This document shows, piece by piece, positions 1-4,985 of a stretch of DNA of 5,129 bases. Under the pieces are notes generated by a model. It did not search any database, was not told where the DNA came from, and saw only the letters and a program-made list of their open reading frames with translations. The stretch covers positions 1-5,129 of the forward strand of contig CAAEUQ010000072.1 of NCBI GenBank assembly GCA_900759005.1. The letters run 5' to 3'. Origin of the DNA: Clostridia bacterium (lineage in GTDB: Bacteria; Bacillota; Clostridia; Christensenellales; Aristaeellaceae). Every line of letters starts with the position of its first letter. Within the stretch, counting starts at the first letter, position 1. Both the position numbers and the translations under genes were made by a program.

Positions 1-23
1 CTCCGGGGTTTTTCGACAATCTG

Positions 24-50
24 AAGCCGCAAAAGCGGCTTTATTTTTCT
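24..50 (+). terminator. Intrinsic terminator reading on the plus strand, at the 3' end of the cysteine-free udg
   Basis: A perfect 7-bp inverted repeat (AAGCCGC at 24-30, GCGGCTT at 35-41) closes an AAAA loop. It can be extended by a G-U and a T-A pair. It is followed on the plus strand by the T-rich run TATTTTTCTT. On the minus strand the same hairpin directly follows the stop codon of the glycosylase gene but has no U-run after it. It is therefore mainly a plus-strand terminator, implying a converging gene left of the window, although it may also stabilise the 3' end of the minus-strand message. Confidence 0.65.
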
Positions 51-607
51 TCAAGCATTTCGGATAATCGCAGCACATCCGCGCGATAGACCTCGCGCAG
101 CGACGGATTGTAAATCAGCGACGCGGGATGATACATCGGATAGAGCGTAAACCCGTGCTTCTCGATCGTCTGCCCATGCACCGCGCCGATCAGGGTTTTT
201 CGATCGGTCAGCGTTTGCAGCGGCACATTGCCCAGCGTAACCACGTATTCCGGCTTCACCAATTCGATTTCGCGCAACAAAAAAGGATAAAACAGCGCAA
301 TTTCCTCCTGCGTCGGCGCGCGATTGACGGTTCTGCCCGCGTTCGACACACGTGTCGGGCGAAATTTTACCGTATTGGTGACATATAGCTCGCTGCGTTT
401 CAGCTTCGCATGTTCGAGAAATTCATCCAGGTTTTTGCCCGCTTTGCCAACGAACGGCCGCCTTTTCAGCGTTTCCTGTTCACCAGGTGCTTCGCCGATC
501 AGCATTACGCGCGCACCGACACTGCCCTCGCCATAAACGAGTACTTTGTTTTCGCCTTCATACAGCTGATCGATCAGCCGGCTCAGTTCAGCGCGCAGTT
601 TCTCCAT
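41..607 (-). CDS. Uracil-DNA glycosylase family protein, family-4-like, lacking all Fe-S cysteines
   Basis: Member of the uracil-DNA glycosylase superfamily, presumed to excise uracil from DNA for base excision repair. Numbered from the longest open frame (ATG at 638-640, 199 residues), the sequence shows motif 1 GEAPGEQE (49-56), RPFVGKAGKNLDEFL (61-75), TNTVKFRP (88-95), a central strand VVTLGN (133-138) and motif 2 YHPASLI (170-176). The family-4 Fe-S ligands are absent: VKC is VKF here, the N-terminal CxxC is missing and the protein contains no cysteine. I recall similar cysteine-free proteins from Firmicutes, so it may be an established subgroup. I chose the start at 605-607 (188 residues). 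The upstream ATG at 638-640 has no Shine-Dalgarno, whereas GGAGG at 619-623 lies 11 bases before this ATG, and about 25 residues before GEG fits the family. With this start it overlaps the preceding udg by 20 bases, so it is probably translationally coupled. Activity and substrate range cannot be read from sequence. Confidence 0.88.
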   Translation of the reverse strand: MEKLRAELSRLIDQLYEGENKVLVYGEGSVGARVMLIGEAPGEQETLKRRPFVGKAGKNLDEFLEHAKLKRSELYVTNTVKFRPTRVSNAGRTVNRAPTQEEIALFYPFLLREIELVKPEYVVTLGNVPLQTLTDRKTLIGAVHGQTIEKHGFTLYPMYHPASLIYNPSLREVYRADVLRLSEMLEEK

Positions 608-1184
608 CGCCCGCATTGCCTCCGGATTCGTTGATTTCATTTAACTTTGCCCTGATTTTCTGAAAATCATCCCACGCGTCGCGCTTCTTCTCTGGATCGC
701 GCAGCAGTGCGGACGGATGAAACGTCGGCAAAAACCACACGCCCTTGCGCTCATACCAGCGCCCATGGTCACGCGTAATGAAAATGTTCTCGCCGATCGT
801 ATACCGACACGCGGTTTTGCCCAGCAGCACGATCACCTTCGGGCGCACCAGTGCGAACTGCATTCTCAGAAAACCGATGCACGCCGCAGCTTCATCCGCT
901 TCCGGCGTTCGATTCTGCGGTGGGCGGCATTTGACGATATTACAGATATACGTATCCGCGCGCTCAATGCCGATCGCGTGAATCATGCGCGTGAGCAGCT
1001 CGCCAGAGCGACCGACAAACGGCCTGCCCAGCCGGTCTTCCTCCTGTCCGGGGCCTTCGCCGATAAACATCAGCTCCGCATTCGGATTGCCTTCGCCGGA
1101 AACGATATGATTTCTCTGCTCGCACAGGCGGCATTTCTGACAATCCCGCAGCGAATCGGAAAACTCCGCCCATGAAACGCGCAT
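588..1184 (-). CDS. udg: Uracil-DNA glycosylase, family 4 (Fe-S type)
   Basis: Removes uracil arising from cytosine deamination or dUTP incorporation, as the first step of base excision repair in the cytoplasm. At 198 residues it has the usual length of the family. Four cysteines sit at the Fe-S ligand positions: C15 and C18 (CQKC), C86 (IVKCRPP) and C102. Motif 1 is GEGPGQEED (42-50), followed by GRPFVGRSGELL (53-64), and motif 2 is FHPSALLRD (155-163). The residues expected for catalysis and uracil binding are in place. The ATG at 1182-1184 is set by a GGGGG Shine-Dalgarno at 1192-1196, 7 bases upstream and only one base from the stop codon of the small membrane protein gene, so the two genes are cotranscribed. 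The Gly-rich end (ESGGNAGDGETAR) is encoded by DNA that also carries the ribosome binding site and start of the next glycosylase gene, which explains its poor conservation. It is a real family-4 enzyme, not UdgX: there is no KRRIH-type insertion. Confidence 0.94.
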   Translation of the reverse strand: MRVSWAEFSDSLRDCQKCRLCEQRNHIVSGEGNPNAELMFIGEGPGQEEDRLGRPFVGRSGELLTRMIHAIGIERADTYICNIVKCRPPQNRTPEADEAAACIGFLRMQFALVRPKVIVLLGKTACRYTIGENIFITRDHGRWYERKGVWFLPTFHPSALLRDPEKKRDAWDDFQKIRAKLNEINESGGNAGDGETAR

Positions 1185-1191
1185 ACGTTTT

Positions 1192-1196
1192 CCCCC
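1192..1196 (-). promoter_or_regulatory. Ribosome binding site of the Fe-S udg
   Basis: GGGGG on the minus strand, 7 bases before the ATG at 1182-1184 and one base after the TAA of the upstream small gene. The tight junction indicates one transcript and probable translational coupling. Confidence 0.7.
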
Positions 1197-1197
1197 T

Positions 1198-1419
1198 TTA
1201 TTCCGGAATAATGATCGCGCTCATGAACATATCCCACAGCGTGGCAAACGACGTTTCCACGCCGGAGATCGCCCATCGAACCAGCGTAACCAGCAGGAAA
1301 ACGCACGCGGCAATCACGATCAGACCCAAGAGAATGCCGATAAAATCCGCCATTCCCGCAAAAACCTGGTATTTCATTTTGCGCTTGCGCACTTCCTGAC
1401 GCGTAAATATTCTCGCCAT
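1198..1419 (-). CDS. Small single-pass membrane protein of unknown function (73 aa)
   Basis: I do not recognise this protein. It has a strongly basic N-terminus (residues 1-18, including RKRKMK at 11-16), one clear hydrophobic helix at about 26-47 (FIGILLGLIVIAACVFLLVT), then R48-W49 and a moderately hydrophobic, possibly amphipathic C-terminal segment (54-71) ending in PE. The positive-inside rule puts the N-terminus in the cytoplasm. It is a gene rather than a chance frame because GGGGAGGG at 1428-1435 lies 8 bases before the ATG, an extended -10 promoter lies just upstream, and its stop codon is 13 bases from the next start. It leads a transcription unit with two uracil-DNA glycosylase genes. 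That association may be only positional, and I see no motif that ties it to DNA repair. There is one cysteine (C39), inside the membrane helix, and no signal-peptidase or lipobox site. Confidence 0.82.
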   Translation of the reverse strand: MARIFTRQEVRKRKMKYQVFAGMADFIGILLGLIVIAACVFLLVTLVRWAISGVETSFATLWDMFMSAIIIPE

Positions 1420-1427
1420 TGCCGTTT

Positions 1428-1435
1428 CCCTCCCC
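1428..1435 (-). promoter_or_regulatory. Strong ribosome binding site of the small membrane protein gene
   Basis: GGGGAGGG on the minus strand, 8 bases from the ATG at 1417-1419. This fixes the start of the 73-residue reading frame and rules out the internal methionines at residues 15 and 23. Confidence 0.75.
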
Positions 1436-1445
1436 GCTCGTCTTC

Positions 1446-1474
1446 AGTATAGCATAACAGGCGCATAAAAGCAA
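1446..1474 (-). promoter_or_regulatory. Probable extended -10 sigma-A promoter for the membrane protein-udg-udg unit
   Basis: On the minus strand, TATACT (1446-1451) is preceded by TGC, giving the extended -10 form TGnTATACT. A weak -35 hexamer, TTGCTT (1469-1474), is spaced 17 bases away and directly abuts the stop codon of the VanW gene. Transcription would start near 1439, giving a leader of about 20 bases. No terminator is visible after the VanW gene, so read-through from upstream could add to expression. Confidence 0.55.
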
Positions 1475-3469
1475 TCACGGGCCGTATTCAATCACCTGAT
1501 TGGTTGCCTTATAGCTGCTCTTGCAGAGCAGTTCACGGCTGATCGTGTTGCCGTTTGCGTCCTTGCGAACCTTATAAGCCACTGCCGTATAGCCGTTTTT
1601 GCCCTTCTGGGTCACGTTTGTCGTGCCCGGCGCGAGCGACAGGCTCGGCTGATAGACCGTATCATAATCGATCGTGCCAGTCGTCTGGGCTTCGATTTCG
1701 ATGGTTTCGCCGTTCGGAAGGAGCTTTCCGAACACGCCGATGCGCACGCGCTTGTCGTCCGTCAAAACGCAGACGAGGTACACGTCGTCCTCCGACGTAT
1801 TGGTAAACTTCAAATCCTGACTCTTCCAGTTTACTGCCGCGTCCTTGCCCTTATCAACGTAAGCGACGGTCAGCGAATGGTTGTGCCGCTCGTCGATCTG
1901 CATATCCGCCTTCACGACGGCGTTAAACAGCGTGGTCGAAACCTGACAGATGCCGCCGCCGACGTCCTCCGTGACCTCGCCGCTGGAATAGGCGGTCGCC
2001 AGCTTGAATCCGCGCTCGGTCGTGCGCTTGCCCACGGTATCATTGAACGAAAACGTTTCGCCGGGCGCAAGGCGCGTTCCATTGATCAGCTGAAGCGCCA
2101 GCCGGATATTTGACAACCGGTTCGAGCTGGATGACGAGGCGTTCGTAACCGCATAAGCGATCATGCCGTATTCCGACGCGATATCTTCCTTTCGGACGGA
2201 CGGTTCGATCGTTTGAACATTCAGCGTAACCGCACCGCCGCCGTTTTCGAGCGCCCGCGCGATGTCCGCCTTCAGCGATTCGGTGTCCAGCTTCTTTCCG
2301 GCGACGGAATCGGAGAAGGTAAACGCATAGCTGCTGAGATCGAACGATTGAATCTTTGCGTCCTGTGCCGCCGTATCAATGCCTGAGGCGAGTGCCGACG
2401 CGCAATCGGCAATCAACTGCGCGTCATACAGCCGCCGTGTAACTTCGTAATTCGCAGGCTGGTCGACGCGCGTCGACAGCGCCTGATAGCGCTCCACGAG
2501 CGAGCCGGAGCGCCCCGCAGAATATGCGTTTGCAAGCACCGTCTGATAGTCGCTCGAATAGCCAAACGACTGTGCGGTATAGGTCTGACCGTTCGACAGC
2601 GTCACCGTCCGGTTTTCATAGCCCGGCTCAATATTTGTTTTCCAGTATTCAATCGCCTGATCGAGCGTCATATTCGAAACGTCCACGCCCTCGACGGTCG
2701 TACCCGCGTAAAACGTTTGGCGATTGACCGCATTTTTCATCTCCGCAAATGCGATATAGCGATCGTTCTGCCGATAAGCGACCAGTGCCAGACCGCCGAT
2801 CATCAAAAGCAACAGAAGTGTCACCGCGAAATGACCCCTCTTGCGCTTTTTATGCGGCTTTGGCGCTTTGCGCGGCGTCTCCTGACTGCGCAGAAAGCGA
2901 TCGTAATCGTCTTCGCCGCGATTGTCCACCGCCAGCACTGCACGCCGATGCATCGCACGCGCCGATGCGGAAACACGTTCGCTCCTGCGAACCGCCGCGT
3001 CGGCAACCGGGTTCGACGCAACCGTGCTGCGAGCCGTCCTTCCGGACGGGGCGGCTTTGCGCGCTGTCGAAACAGATTTGCCCGCCGTCGTCGATTTGCG
3101 CGGCGCGGATGCGAATTTGCCCGTTGCGCTCGATTTTCGCGCCGTGGAATCAGTTTTGTCCGCCGTGCTTGTTTTACGCGTCGTGGAAGCGGGCTTGCCC
3201 GCCTTGCTCGATTTGCTCGCGCTCAATGTGGAATGCCTCGTCGCGCTCGGTTTGCTCGCAGTCGATGTGGTATTGCCCGCCGCTGTCGTTTTTCTCGCTG
3301 CGGAACCGGACGAGGCTGCTTTATTCTCTGCGGATGCAGTTTTTACCGTCGTGTTTGACTTTTGCGCCGTCGAAGTCGCACCCTTCTTCGCCGCAGGCTT
3401 TTCGCTTTCCAGAAAGAGATCCGTTTCCCGTTTTCGCGGGGATGCGGTAGATTTTTTCTTCTCGGTCAT
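1475..3469 (-). CDS. Membrane-anchored VanW-family protein with repetitive basic cytoplasmic tail
   Basis: A 664-residue envelope protein of unknown biochemical function. Layout: residues 1-211 are a low-complexity Lys/Arg/Ala/Ser/Thr region, including 13-residue tandem repeats at about 52-142 and a basic KPHKKRKR cluster before the membrane. One transmembrane helix spans about 213-232. Residues about 255-425 resemble the putative peptidoglycan-binding region often found before VanW domains, including SNMTLDQAIEYW. The VanW core runs from about 434 to 580, with LAPGETFSFNDTVG (467-480) and the signature GGGICQVSTTLFNA (504-517). About 587-662 is G5-like (PSLSLAPGT, QKGKNGYTAVAYKV). Positive-inside topology places the repeat tail in the cytoplasm and the VanW/G5 part outside, facing the wall. 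VanW takes its name from vancomycin clusters, but such chromosomal proteins are common in Clostridia and do not indicate resistance. The start at 3467-3469 follows GGAGAGGA closely. The low-complexity tail is unusually long for the family. Confidence 0.9.
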   Translation of the reverse strand: MTEKKKSTASPRKRETDLFLESEKPAAKKGATSTAQKSNTTVKTASAENKAASSGSAARKTTAAGNTTSTASKPSATRHSTLSASKSSKAGKPASTTRKTSTADKTDSTARKSSATGKFASAPRKSTTAGKSVSTARKAAPSGRTARSTVASNPVADAAVRRSERVSASARAMHRRAVLAVDNRGEDDYDRFLRSQETPRKAPKPHKKRKRGHFAVTLLLLLMIGGLALVAYRQNDRYIAFAEMKNAVNRQTFYAGTTVEGVDVSNMTLDQAIEYWKTNIEPGYENRTVTLSNGQTYTAQSFGYSSDYQTVLANAYSAGRSGSLVERYQALSTRVDQPANYEVTRRLYDAQLIADCASALASGIDTAAQDAKIQSFDLSSYAFTFSDSVAGKKLDTESLKADIARALENGGGAVTLNVQTIEPSVRKEDIASEYGMIAYAVTNASSSSSNRLSNIRLALQLINGTRLAPGETFSFNDTVGKRTTERGFKLATAYSSGEVTEDVGGGICQVSTTLFNAVVKADMQIDERHNHSLTVAYVDKGKDAAVNWKSQDLKFTNTSEDDVYLVCVLTDDKRVRIGVFGKLLPNGETIEIEAQTTGTIDYDTVYQPSLSLAPGTTNVTQKGKNGYTAVAYKVRKDANGNTISRELLCKSSYKATNQVIEYGP
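3044..3316 (-). repeat. 39-bp in-frame tandem repeat (13-residue unit, seven imperfect copies) within the VanW gene
   Basis: Residues 52-142 divide without gaps into seven 13-residue units that start at 52, 65, 78, 91, 104, 117 and 130. Examples are GKPASTTRKTSTA (91-103), DKTDSTARKSSAT (104-116), GKFASAPRKSTTA (117-129) and GKSVSTARKAAPS (130-142). The consensus is approximately GKxxSTARKSxxA. A degenerate further copy begins at 143, and more diverged material extends towards the N-terminus. The DNA shows the same period, with recurring plus-strand blocks such as TTGCCCG and GCTCGATTT. A unit of 39 bases keeps the reading frame when copies are gained or lost, so copy number may vary between strains. 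Confidence 0.8.
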
Positions 3470-3472
3470 CGT

Positions 3473-3480
3473 TCCTCTCC
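3473..3480 (-). promoter_or_regulatory. Ribosome binding site of the VanW gene
   Basis: GGAGAGGA on the minus strand. The first GGAG core ends 7 bases before the ATG at 3467-3469. It decides the start of the long N-terminal tail, which might otherwise be dismissed as over-extension. Confidence 0.65.
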
Positions 3481-3499
3481 GAATGAATCTTTATTTTCA

Positions 3500-3522
3500 A
3501 GCGCCGTTTTGTGTTGGGCGCT
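3500..3522 (-). other. Short hairpin in the leader of the VanW gene
   Basis: Perfect 6-bp inverted repeat (AGCGCC / GGCGCT) around an 11-base A/C-rich loop, between the proposed start of transcription (about 3532) and the ribosome binding site. No U-run follows it on the minus strand, so it is not an intrinsic terminator. It could be a chance structure or an mRNA-stabilising leader hairpin. No known riboswitch is recognisable. Confidence 0.3.
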
Positions 3523-3538
3523 GCGTCCTTTCTTTATT

Positions 3539-3567
3539 ATTATACGGCAAAATCATGACGTAATACG
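3539..3567 (-). promoter_or_regulatory. Candidate promoter of the VanW gene (perfect -10, poor -35)
   Basis: A consensus TATAAT lies at 3539-3544 on the minus strand, within the AT-rich run TATAATAATAAAG, 69 bases before the start codon. No good -35 hexamer is present at 16-18 bases (17-base spacing gives CGTATT), and no TG extension is present. It may therefore need an activator or be a weak promoter. It lies in a 130-base gap between rarA and the VanW gene that contains no other gene, and I see no convincing terminator for rarA there. Confidence 0.45.
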
Positions 3568-3599
3568 CACACAGGTGTAAATATACTGCAAACAGATGC

Positions 3600-4922
3600 T
3601 CATTCAACGTCCTTGGGATCGTTATGATCGCGCTGAACGCGAATTTTGCGAATTTCCTTTTCGAAGCCCTGCTCGCTGGGCACGTAATACGGCATTCCCT
3701 TCGCCTCAAGGGGCGCGTACTGCTGCGGAATCCAGTGTCCGGGATATTCGTGCGGATAGCGATAGCCTTCGCCGGCGCCGAGCTGCTCCGCGCCCTTATA
3801 ATGCGTATCGCGAAGGTGAACGGGCACGCTCTGAAAGCCGCCCTTCTCCGCATCCGCCATCGCACGATCGATCGCCGTAACCACGGAATTGGACTTCGGG
3901 CTTTCACAGACCGCGATAATCGCCTGCGAAATCGGCAGCTTTGCCTCGGGCATTCCGATCGTCTCCAGCGCCTGCGCCGCGGCAACCGCCTGAAGCATCG
4001 CCATGGGATTGGCAAGACCCACGTCCTCGCTGGCGTGCGCAATCACGCGGCGAACGATGATCCTCGGATCGATTCCGGCATAATTCAACCGTGCGAACCA
4101 TGCCAGCGCTGCGTCGCTGTCCGAACCGCGGAGCGATTTGCAGAACGCCGAAAGCATATCATAAAACATGGATTCGTCCATTTGCATCACGCGGCTTTGA
4201 ATCGATTCCTCGGCGACTTCGAGCGTGATATGTGTTGCGCCGTCCGCCTCCATTGGCGTGGTCAACACAGCGAGCTCGAGCGCATTCAACGCGCTGCGCG
4301 CGTCCCCGTTCGCGACGGAGACGATATGATTCATCGCTGCCTCGTCAATTTTCACGTCCTGAAGTCCGTAGCCGCGCTCAGGATCGGCAATCGCGCGTTC
4401 GATCGCGCGGCGCACGTCCTCCGGCTTCAGCGGCTCGAAATGAAACAGCCGGCAGCGGCTTACGATTGCGGGCGTCATCGCGATCATCGGATTTTCGGTC
4501 GTAGAGCCGATGAATCGAATCACGCCCTGTTCAATCGCGGGAAGAATAGAATCCGATTGCGCTTTCGACCATCGATGGCATTCATCCAGCAGTAGATACG
4601 TCGGCTGACCGTTCAACTTCAGCCGATTCTCCGCCGATTTCAGCACCTCGCGCACGTCGGACACACCGCTGGTCACGGCGTTGAGCTTGACGAATTCCGC
4701 GCGCGTTGATTCGGCGATCACGGACGCGAGCGTGGTCTTTCCGCAGCCGGGCGGACCCCAGAAGATGCTGCTGGTCAGACGATCGGCTTCAATCGCGCGG
4801 CGCAGGAGCTTGTCCTTTCCGATGATCTGCTCCTGCCCCACAAATTCATCCAGATTTCGCGGACGCATTCGATCGGCGAGCGGCGCGAGCGTTTTCGCGC
4901 TCATAGAAAACAAATCTTCCAT
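3600..4922 (-). CDS. rarA: Replication-associated recombination protein A (RarA/MgsA), AAA+ ATPase
   Basis: Clamp-loader-like AAA+ ATPase of the RarA/Mgs1/WRNIP1 family. It acts at stalled replication forks and in gap repair, and is known to act as a tetramer with single-stranded-DNA-binding protein. The 440-residue length is normal and the gene is intact. Visible features: RPRNLDEFVGQEQIIG (20-35), Walker A GPPGCGKTT (56-64), Walker B LLLDECHRW (110-118), sensor 1 GSTTENP (139-145), SRCR (155-158) with a likely arginine finger, sensor 2 region GDARSALNALE (206-216), and the family-specific C-terminal blocks VPVHLRDTHYKGA (366-378), GEGYRYPHEYPGHW (384-397) and PSEQGFEKEIR (415-425). The Walker B neighbourhood, DECHRWSKAQSD, differs from the common DEIHRFNK type but keeps the catalytic Asp-Glu. 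The start is set by GGAG 7 bases before the ATG. The gene follows the rpsT terminator with no obvious promoter of its own. Confidence 0.96.
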   Translation of the reverse strand: MEDLFSMSAKTLAPLADRMRPRNLDEFVGQEQIIGKDKLLRRAIEADRLTSSIFWGPPGCGKTTLASVIAESTRAEFVKLNAVTSGVSDVREVLKSAENRLKLNGQPTYLLLDECHRWSKAQSDSILPAIEQGVIRFIGSTTENPMIAMTPAIVSRCRLFHFEPLKPEDVRRAIERAIADPERGYGLQDVKIDEAAMNHIVSVANGDARSALNALELAVLTTPMEADGATHITLEVAEESIQSRVMQMDESMFYDMLSAFCKSLRGSDSDAALAWFARLNYAGIDPRIIVRRVIAHASEDVGLANPMAMLQAVAAAQALETIGMPEAKLPISQAIIAVCESPKSNSVVTAIDRAMADAEKGGFQSVPVHLRDTHYKGAEQLGAGEGYRYPHEYPGHWIPQQYAPLEAKGMPYYVPSEQGFEKEIRKIRVQRDHNDPKDVE

Positions 4923-4929
4923 CGCTTTT

Positions 4930-4933
4930 CTCC
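4930..4933 (-). promoter_or_regulatory. Ribosome binding site of rarA, adjacent to the rpsT terminator
   Basis: GGAG on the minus strand, 7 bases before the ATG at 4920-4922. It follows the U-tract of the upstream terminator without any spacer, and favours this start over Met7. Confidence 0.7.
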
Positions 4934-4971
4934 AAAAACAAAAGGAACGCCTATCCGCGTCCCCTTCGTTT
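4934..4971 (-). terminator. Intrinsic terminator after rpsT
   Basis: On the minus strand, a stem of up to 15 bp (arms 4957-4971 and 4936-4950, three G-U pairs) encloses the six-base loop GGATAG (4951-4956). The GC-richer core is GGGACGC / GCGTTCC. The distal arm runs into the U-tract TTTTGTTTTT (4934-4943). The G-U pairs become A-C mismatches on the plus strand, so the terminator is directional and belongs to rpsT. It ends immediately before the rarA ribosome binding site. Confidence 0.85.
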
Positions 4972-4985
4972 GCATTTCAATGATC

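Noticed and set aside
588..1184. UdgX (covalent uracil-binding variant)
   Set aside because: Neither glycosylase homologue carries the KRRIH-type insertion or the GEQPG motif 1 of UdgX. The motif 1 sequences here are GEGPG and GEAPG.
1198..1419. Small hydrophobic protein as a type I toxin or holin
   Set aside because: It is longer than typical type I toxins, is cotranscribed with downstream enzyme genes, and shows no antisense RNA promoter or lysis neighbours that I can identify.
3044..3316. The regular repeats as a CRISPR array
   Set aside because: Units are directly adjacent, imperfect, in frame and without unique spacers. They are coding tandem repeats.
1475..3469. VanW domain as a sign of glycopeptide resistance
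   Set aside because: No vanR/S, vanH, vanX or ligase gene is nearby. VanW-domain proteins with peptidoglycan-binding-like and G5-like regions are ordinary chromosomal proteins of Clostridia and Bacilli.
2922..3563. Long plus-strand open frame (213 codons) opposite the N-terminal tail of the VanW gene, with further long plus-strand frames beside it
   Set aside because: The 39-bp repeat is a multiple of three and GC-rich, so all frames opposite it stay open together. The product is a low-complexity Ala/Val/Leu/Asp string mirroring the repeat, and the minus-strand frame has a ribosome binding site and recognisable domains.
3570..3599. Terminator after rarA
   Set aside because: Only 3-4-bp pairings such as ACAC/GTGT with almost no loop are present, and no U-run follows them on the minus strand.
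3497..4042. 181-codon minus-strand frame overlapping the end of rarA and the gap after it
   Set aside because: Arg-rich out-of-frame reading of rarA. The rarA frame there carries the conserved HLRDTHYKGA and PSEQGFEKE blocks, so the alternative is not supported.
3624..4595. 323-codon plus-strand open frame
   Set aside because: It lies entirely antisense to the conserved rarA coding sequence. Its Arg/His-rich product has no recognisable motif, as expected for a shadow frame in GC-rich DNA.
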